In this document: positions 46,625 through 57,599 of the stretch, in pieces
Layout of the letters: the number at the start of each line of letters is the position of its first letter
How positions within the stretch are numbered: position 1 is the first letter of the stretch
Source: Dirofilaria immitis
Lineage: Eukaryota > Nematoda > Chromadorea > Rhabditida > Onchocercidae
DNA: 64,000 nucleotides
Assembly (NCBI GenBank): GCA_024305405.1
Contig: JAKNDB010000105.1
Span: 2,046,001-2,110,000 of the forward strand
Direction of reading: 5' to 3'
Notes under the pieces: model-generated
The model's input: the letters and a program-made list of their open reading frames with translations, nothing else
What the model was told of the DNA's origin: nothing
The model's database searches: none
Translations under genes and position numbers: made by a program

Positions 46625-47841
46625 TAATTTGAGGCGACTTCTTCTGCCATCAGCAGTCGGATAGACATCGCATTCGCTATCCCAATGATTTTGATTGCAA
46701 AATACACACGGTCTTTAGTTACCGCGGGTTGCGAAGAGTGTTGAATACTTCGACCTGTAGATGGTAATAGTTTTGAATTGCTATGTACCATTGATAGTGC
46801 TGATGATCCTCCAGGACTATATTTCAACTTTGGTCCTGTCTTATTGATTGTAGGTTTAATATCAGTATGTGCGCTTGGTGTTTTGCAAAATTTGACCTTT
46901 TCGCATCGAGTGACTCTCTTTAACAAGAAATCTCTTAGTTTTGAAACTGTCCAGGGCGCATCCTTCTCCTTTTGCTCAAATACTTTATCCAAGATCCAAT
47001 GTGGCAGCTTATCCTCAATCCAATGCTCAATACTTGATTGCTCCATATCCTCACCTAGTGCTTCTAGTTGACGTATTACTCTTTCAATATGTTCGATCAT
47101 TCTCACCCATTCCTTTTCGTCTCTTTTAATGGATCTGAGTTCCTTATATAATATGGCCGTTGCTGTCGAGGGATCACCATATTTCTCTCTAAGTAATCGT
47201 CTTATAATTTCGTAATTCTCTGGTGCAATGTCATATCCCGATATCGCTTCTAGCGCTCTGAGACACGAATACAAATAATTTAACTTTTGAATTTCAGGAA
47301 TTGCTTGTGAATGGACAGCTGCATTGAAGCTGCTCCAAAATTGACGCCATTGCCTGGGATCACCAGTAAACATAGGAAGGGATAATTGCGGAAGATTGAC
47401 CGTAGAGTTCGAAGGAGTTAATTTTTCCTGTACCTTTCCCATCTTCTTGAATAATAGTTCCGACTTTTGTTCGGCTTCACGTTTATATTTTGTTAATGTT
47501 AGCAGCGCCTCTTTCCCCTCATGTATTATTTGGAATAGTCCATGTTCACCTTCGGTAATTGATTCGTAAGCCTTTTCTTCTTCATTCCTTTTTTTTGTTG
47601 CAGTGATGGTTTGAATAAATTTAAGCCATTTATCATACGCGTCTTCAAGCGACTAAACGCATAATTGGATTCTATCTAGTTTATCTTCAAGTACTTGTTT
47701 CCTTGTTGTATAAAGATTTCCTTGTTGTTCGAGTGACAAATTCGGATTCGGGCACTCTAACTCTAGGGAATTTATTTCTTGAAGAAGAAAGACTAACCTG
47801 TTCTTCGCTGGTTGAATACTGGCAATGATGGTATTTGACAT
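46621..47841 (-). pseudogene. gag: BEL/Pao gag, interrupted by an in-frame amber codon
   Basis: Structural Gag of the element. It starts MSNTIIASIQPAKN just after the primer-binding site. After about 62 codons a TAG (47655-47653) stops the frame, yet the same frame continues open for another 340 codons, with the gag block LPQLSLPMFTGDPRQWRQFW, then HSQAIPEIQKLNYL, and a charged helix-rich stretch. Near 46710 the frame slips, so a first Cys-His knuckle (CVFCNQNHWDSEC) is read in another frame; one A missing from an A run explains it. A sister copy at 50196-50600 lacks the slip at this point. Confidence 0.85.
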
Positions 47842-47845
47842 CGTA

Positions 47846-47862
47846 CCTCACCTTGGGCGCCA
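47846..47862 (-). other. Primer-binding site of the BEL/Pao element
   Basis: Eight bases inside the 5' LTR, the minus strand reads TGGCGCCCAAGGTGAGG, a typical tRNA 3'-end complement. The gag ATG follows five bases later. Confidence 0.75.
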
Positions 47863-47870
47863 AAATTTTA

Positions 47871-48357
47871 TGTCGCGTATTTATTGGGTGTGAGCTGACG
47901 TCGAGGGGACCAAATGTCACCAGTGTTGGGGATTGAGTAGGGTGTAGTGGAGCTGTATTGAGAGCACACCGTGAAGCCGAAACGTTTATTACTGATTGTA
48001 CTTAAGTGATAACAATAATATTGATGATGATCACTCGTGGTTTATATCTTCCCAGAAGTGGGAGTGGTTAATTCTAGCACCAGAAACATACCGGATATGG
48101 AGGAAACATTACAGTAAGATTAAAAGGGGAGATTAGCGTGGGAAAATAAGCGTTTAAATAAAAGGATGTAGATTGGTTAGATAACAACAAAAACGTGTGA
48201 AAAACAATTTTAAGGAATGTAGATATGACTGGGATGATTCATAGTTTCATGAGCATTAATTTACAGTGAGTAATCTATTTGATTATTTGTTTACAATAAG
48301 AAATTTATTTAATTATGTAATTGTATGTTGGAGTTTCGCGAATCAGCGTTCGCGACA
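47871..48357 (-). repeat. 5' LTR of the BEL/Pao element (487 bp)
   Basis: Begins and ends with the 7-bp inverted repeat TGTCGCG/CGCGACA. It shares with the left LTR the block from the TGTCGCG end through the CTTCCCAGAAGTG motif and the following GGGAGTGGTTAATTCTAGCA segment. The outer 180 bases (about 48180-48357) have no counterpart in the left LTR. Confidence 0.88.
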
Positions 48358-48362
48358 GCAGC
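48358..48362. repeat. Target-site duplication, right copy
   Basis: GCAGC directly after the CGCGACA end. Confidence 0.9.
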
Positions 48363-49337
48363 TATCTAATCCAAATTGCTATGTACTCAGTTTACATTGC
48401 ATATATCGGAAATTTTAAGCATGTAATTTTATCTCAGAGTTGATACTTTCAAATTAATGATGAGTATTTATTCTCTTGCAATTTTGAGATAATTCATATA
48501 TAATAATGATAATAATACTGTTAGTAATAATAATGCGTTGTCACAATTAATCTATCGCCACATTCATATCTAACATAATTGTAGTATTGCCACAGTAAAT
48601 CTCATTTTTAACGAACGATTTTCTATTTCTTCAGAATCAATTAATTGAAATCTTTTAGTGTGAACATCATTGAATTTTAGGAAACATCAAAATCTTTGTA
48701 TTCTGAAACAATGGTGCATCAGAAAATCATCGAGACAATGGGATTCTTAAACCGATTGAATATGATGAAATTTCTCGCTTAAGATATTTTGAAATAAATT
48801 ATCCGTTTGTATTACATTATTTCCAAGGAAGAGTAATTACAAAGATGTGAAATGATTGATTAGAAGATTAATGTGATCGTATTTCAATGATATTACAGCA
48901 TTAAATTTTTCTATAATTTTTAATCAAAGGGAAGGATTAAATGCAGCAAAAGTAATAAATTAGAACTAATAAGATATGAAAAATGATAATGTTAGGTAAA
49001 AAGAGCCACGAAAAGACGCTGCAATTCCATATTTGTTCAATGGAAACATGAAAGTATGTGTTTCCAAAAGCACATATAATTGCTTCACCAATGCAGCAAT
49101 TCCCGTTTATTTCAGCATTTTATCAATCGGTGTAATTTCAAGTTTGATTGATTAACTTTAGAACATTCTAAGAATGGATTGAAATAACTAAAAATGGGAA
49201 TCAATAACTCATTTATTAATTTATTGTAGAGAAGATTAGAATTATAATCAATAGCGATATTTTCTTGATTTAACAGCTACCTAATATCCAAATATATTTA
49301 GATTTATTACCATTAACAACATCATTCAGTTACAATT
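48363..49337. other. Spacer between the two BEL/Pao copies
   Basis: AT-rich sequence with no gene recognised. Confidence 0.45.
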
Positions 49338-50016
49338 TATCGCGAATTCGCATTCGCTAGACCCCGACTAAATGAACATCAAATAAATGTCAACAATATT
49401 ATGAGTCACTTAACCAATTTTACATTTTCTTAGTTTTCCACGCCTTTTTCTTATTTTTGTTTTTATCTGAACTCATTCCCCATGGGAAATGCCTTTATCA
49501 GCAGTCGCTTATAATATTTATCTAAAATTCACATCATTGTCCAAATTCTTATCCTAATCTTCTCATTGGATTTTGTTTGGGTTATAAATGAATCATAATA
49601 GCCCGCTACCCAATGGGAAAACCACTCCCATCTCCTAATCCATATAAACCCTATTGTATAACGAAACACATATCTTTTTCGGATAGAAGTTTTTATTATC
49701 GGCTGGACATCAAAACAGTTCCGACCATCCCAATTCAGTCCAACTCAATACAACTCAACTCACTTCACTTCAGCGAATTGATCAACTAACACGACAAATC
49801 AACATTGAAACACCATTGGTATTTGGCTAATATTTGACATCACACTCCGCGATTAAAAAATCCGCGATAGACTTGATTTGATACCCGAGGTGAGGTCACA
49901 GTGTCAAGCAGCATTATCGCCAGTACTTAACTACCAAAAATCAGGTTAGCCTCTCTTCTTAAAGAGATAAATTCCTAGAATTCGAATCTCCGGATCCAAA
50001 CTCTTCATTAAAGACT

Positions 50017-50054
50017 GGGAATCCTTTACACAACCGGGAATCCTTTACACAACC
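50017..50054. repeat. 19-bp tandem duplication in the relic's leader
   Basis: GGGAATCCTTTACACAACC occurs twice head to tail at 50017-50035 and 50036-50054. Confidence 0.9.
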
Positions 50055-50195
50055 AGGAAACAAGTATTCGCAGACAAATTCGATAGAGTCAAAGATGCTT
50101 ACCACACATGGTCAACTATATTCAAACCATCACTGCGACAAAAAAGGAAAGAAGAAGAATGCGCCATTGGGGGTGAAGACGAACTGTTCCGAAGA

Positions 50196-51114
50196 ATGCA
50201 CGAGGTGAAAGAGGCGCTGATAACGTTAACGAGGTATATGGATGACGCCGAGCAAAAGTTGGAGCAGTTATTCAAAAGAAAGAGTAAGGGAAAGGAGAGA
50301 TTAATTCCTCCTTCAAACCTTACTGTCAATCTTCCTCAATTATCGCTGCCCACTTTCAATGGTGACTCCAGACAATGGCGGCAGTTTTGGAGCAGCTTCA
50401 ACGCCGCAGTCCATTCGCAAGAAATCCAGAAATTGAATTATTTGTTTCTATGTCTCAGAGGTAATGCTTTAGAAGTTGTATCAGGCTATGAAATAGCACC
50501 TGAAAATTACGAAGTAATCAGACACCTGCTTAGTGACAAATATGAAGACCCCTCGACAATAACGACGATATTATACAACGAACCGCGATCGAAAATATAG
50601 AGCGAGTGCTACGACAATTAGAAGCCACAGCAGAGAACTTGGAACATTTAAGTATCCAAAGTACGATAGAAAACAAGTTATCATTATGAGTTTTGAGTAA
50701 GGTATATGCTTAAAGAGAGTAGAAGTGCTTTGGTCAATTTCAAAACCTAGAGACTTTCTGTCGAATGTAGTTCATGTAACCCAACAGGTCAAGAATTGTC
50801 AGAATCCTTCCACATTTACGGACACTAAGTTTACATTCAACAAGTTAGGGCAAAAACCCAGATATAATCCAGGAGGAACATCAGCACTGTCGATAATAAG
50901 TAGCAATCCGAAACTTTCATCATCCGCAATTCAAAGTGATCAACACTCATCACAATTCACTATAACTAAAAGAAGGCCGTGTGAATCGCCTCTAAAGAAA
51001 CGATCTGTTTTAAAGACAATCACAGCGGCGAAAGATGTAAAATCAAAATATGATGTTTTTATTGCAAGGCCCTCCATAATAGTGCGTTGTGCGACAACAG
51101 AACTATTTAGATAA
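50196..51114 (+). pseudogene. gag: gag remnant of the degenerate BEL/Pao element
   Basis: Two frames. The first reads from MHEVKEALITLTRYMDDAEQ through NLPQLSLPTFNGDSRQWRQF to a stop at 50600; the second (50725-51114) carries the downstream Lys/Ser-rich part with ITKRRPCESPLKK. Strong similarity to the gag at 46621-47841, but with stops, a gap of about 120 bases in another frame, and loss of the Cys-His knuckles. Confidence 0.8.
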
Positions 51115-51665
51115 TACAGCAACTAGTTTGCCTCAGAAATAAAAAGAACTTATATTTGATAACATCATTTTGACTGCAGATGACTCGGACTCACCACTAG
51201 GCCATTCTCATGGACTCTTATCCATTCAGTATAAGCGGTAGTGGCAAATTTAACGAAGACTATCACACATAATTACAAAGAAGATAAAATCCAATTTATT
51301 GAAGCACACCGCTTTGGCAAATGGACTAAAATAATCAAAGTGACCGTCTGGATTCTTCGATTCATTAAAAGGACTTGTAAAAAGCTATGCCCTGGCTAAA
51401 ATCACCGTCCATACCAGGAGCAATATGTCAAAGGACGACATTACAATCTAGCAGAATGGCTGTTAATCAGACAGGCACAATCGCAGAACCTAACGAGTGA
51501 AGAAATAGAGAAATAGAATCTCTTTCAACATAACCATGATAAGTTATGGAGATCCAACAGACGACGAGAATATTTAGATCTGGATAACGAAGGCAAATAT
51601 CCGGTTTACTTACCAAATAAGAACGATATAACTAAACTCATCATTTTTTTATACAACATGATAGT

Positions 51666-51875
51666 TTGTACCATGCTGAAACTCCACACATCTTATCTGA
51701 AACAAGGCGTAGATTTTGGATTCCAAAAGGAAGGGCCGCAATAAAACGAACAATATTTTCATGCATGACTTGCAAGCGTTGGAAGACAAAATCCTTCAAG
51801 CTGACACCAATGTCAAGCCTATCAGAATCACGAGTACGACGATCAAGAACACTCGAGCAGGTAGGTTTAGATTAA
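51666..51875 (+). pseudogene. Integrase zinc-binding remnant of the degenerate BEL/Pao element
   Basis: Reads [18 protein letters not shown] and CMTCKRWKTK, closely matching the integrase N-terminal domain of the neighbouring element. The upstream connection motif EAHRFGKWTKII is at about 51300. The catalytic core is absent. Confidence 0.78.
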
Positions 51876-52899
51876 AAAATGATTTTCATGAGCTTCACAT
51901 CGATCTTCTCTATGGGAAGAATGGATGAATAGAATATTTTGATGGCAATATCAGGTATCACTTTTAGTGGATGAGAGTGATTTTGGCTGAATGTTTGAAA
52001 AATGATAAAAAGCGGAGGATTTTATCTTAAATACTCGTTCAGCATGTTGTAGAATTACTAGGCTGATTTGTTAATAGTTCAAGTCTTTATAGCAACCAAT
52101 TTTTTTCTGATCGAATTTTACTAATTTCCTGAAATAAAAAATTGCACCATATTTGAATCATCATAAAATGTATTGTGGTGAATGTATTTAATCGAAAAAT
52201 TTATGATGTCACAGAGTTTCCTCAACGTTGATAATGCGTTGGAGAAGCAGCGCATCTCAGAGTTCGACTGCCATCAGGAAATTGTCACTAATATTTTGCT
52301 GGTAGATAAATGTTTTTAAAACTGATAAATTGAAAATTTATTTTCTACAATAAATGCAGCGAATTTCAACATTGCGAAACTCCAATAAATAATAAAATTT
52401 AACATAAAAATAATTACAAAATATTTTGGCGATTCATTAGTTGCTATTTATCTCATTAATCTACATATTTATCTGAATAATTGCAATTTCCTGTCTAAGA
52501 AATTTATCTTATTTCCTGTCTTGAAGCAATATTTACATTTTTCATGTTATCATATTTCCTATCTTAGAATTCCAATTCATTTTCCCAACCATCCAATTTT
52601 AATCATGAATAGATCTCTACATTGTGTAAGGCGAAAAAAACCTAGCAAACCTTTCTACACCCCAATTTGTTTCTGTTTAAAAACTCTCTAATTTAACAGT
52701 CTAATGAGTTCCGAATTATCCAAGCTAACTCATCTCAATTCCCTTCAGTTCTTCGATTTTATTTTAAATCATTAATATCGTTATTGTTGGTTCGTGCGTT
52801 ATCAATTTTATAAACCTATTCCTGTTCTCCATAATGAATAAACCTTATTACAAATCTGTTGTGACATCACTCAACCAATCCAATAAAGTTACCGCAACA

Positions 52900-55116
52900 A
52901 TAAACATTTTCGATTTTCGTTTATAGGAACTAAATACTACAACACTACCTTATTTGATAAATGTACATGCAAAATATGTCTACGCTATTGAGTGGAATGA
53001 AGATTCCATTTAAGCTTTATAACGCAGTTTGGAAAGTAATATTGTCCAATATCGTTGTTCAGTCATTTACGGTTTAGTAAAGTAAACGAGATTTTGAGAA
53101 ATCTTAACTATTATTATAATGTGCCAAATAAGCAGAGAATAAAAATATTCAATACGTTTCTCTAACGACTAATTGATAACTCGATAAATTTCGTCTCATC
53201 TGCAAAAACAAAAATCATATTTCGCAGAAAGATGACAATATTAATCAAAATAATTTCTCGTCTCTCTTCAAGACCATCAAAATCACTTGAATTTTTATTG
53301 CGATATACTCAATATTAATGAAATTCTGTCACACTGTAGAGTGTTACATTCTTAAAACTGCTACAAGTCGATTTGACGAGGTAATTGAAGGGCTTCAAAC
53401 TTAATCGGAAATGTCAAAAATCTAGTCTTATATAACTGTTAAATCAGAAAAGCGATTTTTAATACTTCGAAGATTTCAGTGAAATAAAATCGTTTCTTAC
53501 AACAAAATATCTTTGTCACAAAAATTTTACCACCACAAATGAGTTATTCAGCATCACAGGTAACCGCAAAGTTTGCAAATAGTGAGAAACCTGAAATATC
53601 ACCATCATCACGACCTTATTGATAGCAAAAATATTGATATTGAAAACAGGATTTCACTGGAGAATGATAAAAATAAAAACATATTCTTTAGCAAATCAGT
53701 AAATAACAGTTCTATGCAATGTAGAGGTTTAGTCCTCATTCAAATTTGCCAAATTATTATTTAAGTAAAATTTCCTTGAATTAAATGGAATTACATGAAT
53801 CTTTGAACAGTGAAGATGTTTTTAAATTTTAAAACTGGAAATTTTAGAAACAAATACTACGAAATATGATAGCATAATGAAAAAAGGAAATTAAGTCGTT
53901 CAGTAATTATTATCAAAGAAATAAAAATCGTATCTCGCCAACTGGACGAATCGATGACCGCCTGAGAGATAATAAATAGTCATCAATCAGCCAGATCCTG
54001 CAAAACTTTGCCATAACTATAAAAAATCTTTAATTAAAAATCTATTCGGATTCTTGGTGCACAACTCTAAAATTATTCAAATATGTCACATAAAAGCGTA
54101 ATTGCATATATCAAGTATGAAGGGTACTCATACCTCTTTCTGGAGGCTAACAAGTAGTTATATTCCTTCTTACCAGTAACTAGTTGAGGAGACATAATTT
54201 GAAAATGAAGCTAGGAATTGCTATAAGAAATTTATTTCATTGATAAAAATATAATTTTCTAAACTTTAGCAGTACTCGTTATCTGAATAATATTCATGAC
54301 GAAAAAGACAAAATTTGGATATGCACAATATTAGAAGTAAATGTGGTGAAAAGTTACCACATGGAAACAGATCATATTATCATGGGTTTGTTATGCCGAT
54401 GAAAAGATGAAAAAGAAGTGGAACGCACTAAAAAAAGAGTGGAACGCAGAAATTGACTATGATTGATTTCTGTTTCCTTTGTTTCAGTATCATTAAAGTT
54501 CTCTTTAGCATAAATCAATCGATATGACCAAATTTGATACTTTTGAAAGGAAATCTAAAATGTATGACCAGCCCACTAAATTCAAGTATGAGGAGAATGA
54601 ATGAAGCTAAATTACCCATGTTGTACAATTTAGAACTTAAAAAAATATTTTCGTTTTTAACTTTAAATTAGCGTAGCAGTTAGGGATTCTCCTTCTTTAT
54701 TTAGAGTTTTTGTCCGGGAACTTCACAAAAAATATCAATTTTATCCTAACCAAGAAGTTAAAAATTCAATATCCAAAGTAGAAATCTAATTGCTTATCTT
54801 TAATTTAAACATTGTATTTGTAAAAAAATGTGCTTTCTTGTAAGCAGCAAATTTAATACTCTAATAAAAAACGAATTCGAAAAATTCAATCAGAGACCAT
54901 AAAAAATCGATAAGTGCAATAATGCTAATGCAATGTGGAAAGACAACCGGGAAAAAGATTACAAAATTAAATGAAAATTTAGTAAGTATATGTAATTAAT
55001 CAATGTGTTCGTACACATGAAACGTTTCATCAAAGTATTAAAAAGTCTCAAAAAAGCGATAAGTGTAACACCATTTTAAAAAAATTTTACAAAACTTATA
55101 AAAAGAAGTAATCAAT
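52900..55116. other. Intergenic AT-rich region
   Basis: No gene recognised. A 63-codon frame at 53573-53764 (Asn/Ile/Lys-rich) has no splice context. A short repeated motif AGTGGAACGCA occurs near 54417 and 54440. Confidence 0.45.
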
Positions 55117-56812
55117 TTATCGCCCACGAGAGATACTGCGATTTGCTCTGACGCGTCTTGAGCGATGCAATCGATCCTTTGCATCTTCTATAAAACAAAT
55201 TAAGCAAGTATATCAGAATCTTTTAAATATGATGACGAGATGGAATATTGGTATGAAGATATAGTTAATCTTGAATATTGCAAAAAAAGTGAAAAAATAT
55301 TCAAAAATTGAATTCCTCATACTGCTTTCAAGCCGGTTCATAAAGTGAAGTGGAACTCGAAAAAATTTGAAATTAGGTGGTGACAAATGTATTAGTAATG
55401 CATGGAAAAATGCAAAGTAAAACTACCTTCTATTTTCCCATTTTTATGCGTTCGCTTTCGTCCTTTTTAATAATATTAACATCATCAGAATGTGCGTAGT
55501 TTCTTTTCAATCGATTTGTTGCTAAAAGAACTCGATAAACTTTTATACTATTATGAAATAACAGCATTTATATAACACCTTTTAACTGAATTTGCAAAAA
55601 AAAAAAAAACTTACTATCTGTATACGTATTACTTCCACTTTCTTCTAACTCTCTCTTAATGTCCGTATCTTCGTCGACCAGCCGGATAATATCCTCTTCT
55701 GCTTGTTCTTCTACTGCTGCAGACAATTAAATAAAGATTATATACGGGCAAAGAATTATATTGCGATAAAACTGGCTCTTTGCCAAAATAACTGAAGACT
55801 CTGTAGTTTAAAGGAATTTTAATACATGCTTAAAATTGAAAAAGTGTGCTTGTTCAAACGGTTATTTGAAAAATAATGAAGCCAGAAAACTGACCAACTG
55901 TTACTGGAACGTATCGATCGGTGGGAAGTGGATAACCGATAGAAGAATTATCCGTTGTTGCAAGCGACAATAATCCGAGACGTGCTCTACAATAGTCTTT
56001 AGTTTTCCTTCAAAGCATTATAACAATATGTTTAAGGACTTGTTAATCTAGAAATTTTATTAAATATTGACTTATCGAGTGCTCCATTTCCTATTCTTGA
56101 GACTTGTCGTTGCACAGAATGTCCTATATTGTCTAGCATTTCATCGATGTCCTGTTCATATATTGTTAGTAGCGGAGCGATTAACTGAAGTAGTTCATAA
56201 GGAGAAATGTAAATAAAAATATATTAAAATATAATCAAAAGGTTATAAATAAGTAATATTCTCTCTTCTTCATTTCCTCCCTATAGCTTCCACTTCGAAA
56301 TTTCTTTTGATAACTTAGTCATCCAATTCGAACCACTATTATTTTAAGTCTTATTCATTTTTAATTGAATGAGGATACAAATGCATGGTTTTTTAAAAGC
56401 CTTATCTTTTTTTTAAATTATTAGTAGACTGTTTCAATATTAATTTTTACTTTCTGATGAACGATTAAAGCACCATCAGTCCATGCTGATGCTGTCCAAA
56501 GCAAAAAACTCAGCTTTATTAGCAAATAACCCGGCATAATGTACGGCAAAAGGAGTATATCACCAATAGTATCGGCTGCTAGAAAACCTGCGTAAACTGT
56601 CCAATACTTCAACCATCGCTTCTGAAAAAATTTGGTTGTTCCTAATTGAAGACTTTCATGAAACAATTATTACTATGAAGGAAATGTGACAAATAAGAAA
56701 AATGTAACCATTTGTAAAAATCGCCTTCACGAATGACTTTAAAAGTTTTAAAAGCTGGATAGAGTGCTCCAATTACAATAGACGCTGCATGCGAAAGTAA
56801 TTGAAGAACCAT
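55117..56812 (-). CDS. Receptor expression-enhancing protein (REEP1-4 type, TB2/DP1/HVA22 family), one apparent frameshift
   Basis: ER-membrane hairpin protein that curves tubular ER and, in the REEP1-4 group, links ER to microtubules. Six minus-strand exons: 56812-56709, 56621-56451, 56184-56072, 55986-55895, 55716-55615 and 55187-55117 (TAA), about 217 residues. The ATG sits directly after an acceptor (ACTTTCAG), fitting a trans-spliced start. The N-terminus MVLQLLSHAASIVIGALYPA matches the REEP1-4 start, followed by RWLKYWTVYAGFLAADTIGD, LPYIMPGYLLIKLSFLLW, GALIVHQK, then IAPLLTIYEQDIDEML, and a charged then basic tail (RLHRSRRVRANRSISRGR). Exon 1 ends in phase 2 whereas exon 2 needs phase 0; one more A in the plus-strand A5 run at 56716-56720 restores phase and gives the family's usual spacing. 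The other introns are GT-AG with agreeing phases. The proteasome gene starts 0.8 kb away on the other strand. Confidence 0.88.
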
Positions 56813-57599
56813 CTGAAAGTAAAATCTCTTGATATTCGGTATATCTTGTTATCAGATAATTAGATTTATCTAATACACAAAATACGATCAATTGACCAGT
56901 CTTAGAAATTTACATATAAACAGTGTTTGAAGAATTCACGTCGATTCAATGAGATGAAAAAGGAAATATGAAGAGATGCTGTAAATGAAGACATATTGAT
57001 TTGTACATCTGAATGTTCCAATGATTAGGTCAATTACTGATTTGCATGGAAACTTCCAAGCTTCATAGAAATTTTCAACCGACAAAAATTTCTATTTTTT
57101 TTTGTATTTTGATGCCAACATTAATGTGAAAATGGAAAACTCCATGATGAAGTTTCTCTTCATCTATCCAAACCTTTTGCATTCATTTATACCTCTTCTA
57201 GGTCTGTCTATATGTATACATATTCTAGATATAACTATATTTACTTCAGGTCTATTTAAATCCATTCCAGCTTTCTTTAAATCAAGTCATTGATGCCCCT
57301 CTTCCTCGTTCCGTTTCACCCACCCTTGTGGACATCAATCACATGAAAATTTCATATTTTCACGTGGGCTGCAAGGTTTGTAATCGTGTTGCGAAAAGCG
57401 AATTGGCAAAAGTAGTGAGCTGAATAGGATATATGTTAAAGAAGGAAGGGGAGGAAAGTTGATAAGGGTAGGCTATATGTAACTTACGCTGTCACTGTAT
57501 CCAACTATAGAATTATAATGACATACTATCGTCTCTTTCTAAAGATTATAATTTATCTCTGTTATAGAAATTAAATTCATTCTGCTAAGTGAAAGAACA
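56813..57599. promoter_or_regulatory. Shared upstream region of REEP and proteasome beta-1
   Basis: About 0.8 kb between two divergently transcribed genes, so it should hold both promoters. It contains a locally GC-richer stretch at about 57295-57480 with an E-box CACGTG at 57361-57366. No TATA box or proteasome-type upstream motif can be asserted. The 63-codon frame at 57102-57293 looks random. Confidence 0.5.

Larger units (their letters stand above)
41674..48357 (-). mobile_element. BEL/Pao LTR retrotransposon, minus strand
   Basis: 6.7-kb element bounded by the inverted ends TGTCGCG (41674) and CGCGACA (ending 48357) and flanked by the 5-bp target duplication GCAGC. In element order (right to left): 5' LTR 48357-47871, primer-binding site, gag with CCHC knuckles, DSGS aspartic protease, reverse transcriptase remnant, RNase H, zinc-binding and catalytic integrase, an Env-like ORF, then a 3' LTR. 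The domain order PR-RT-RH-IN, the RNase H/integrase sequence style and the 5-bp duplication place it in BEL/Pao rather than Gypsy or Copia. The LTR segments that align differ at only a few positions, so insertion was recent. It carries several frameshifts, an in-frame amber codon in gag and a large deletion in the RT, so this copy is not autonomous as assembled. Confidence 0.93.
49338..52899 (+). mobile_element. Degenerate BEL/Pao element, plus strand
   Basis: A 3.6-kb relic related to the element at 41674 but inverted relative to it. The left LTR spans about 49338-49869 (start TATCGCGAATTCGC, end CCGCGATA). A primer-site-like ACCCGAGGTGAGGT follows at about 49882, and the gag start matches the other copy with ATG changed to GTG. 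Gag pieces lie at 50196-50600 and 50725-51114; protease, RT and RNase H are gone, and only connection and integrase zinc-binding remnants remain at about 51280-51900. A diverged right LTR ends near 52899 (GACATCAC ... CCGCAACA). No target duplication recognised, so the outer limits are approximate. Confidence 0.72.
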
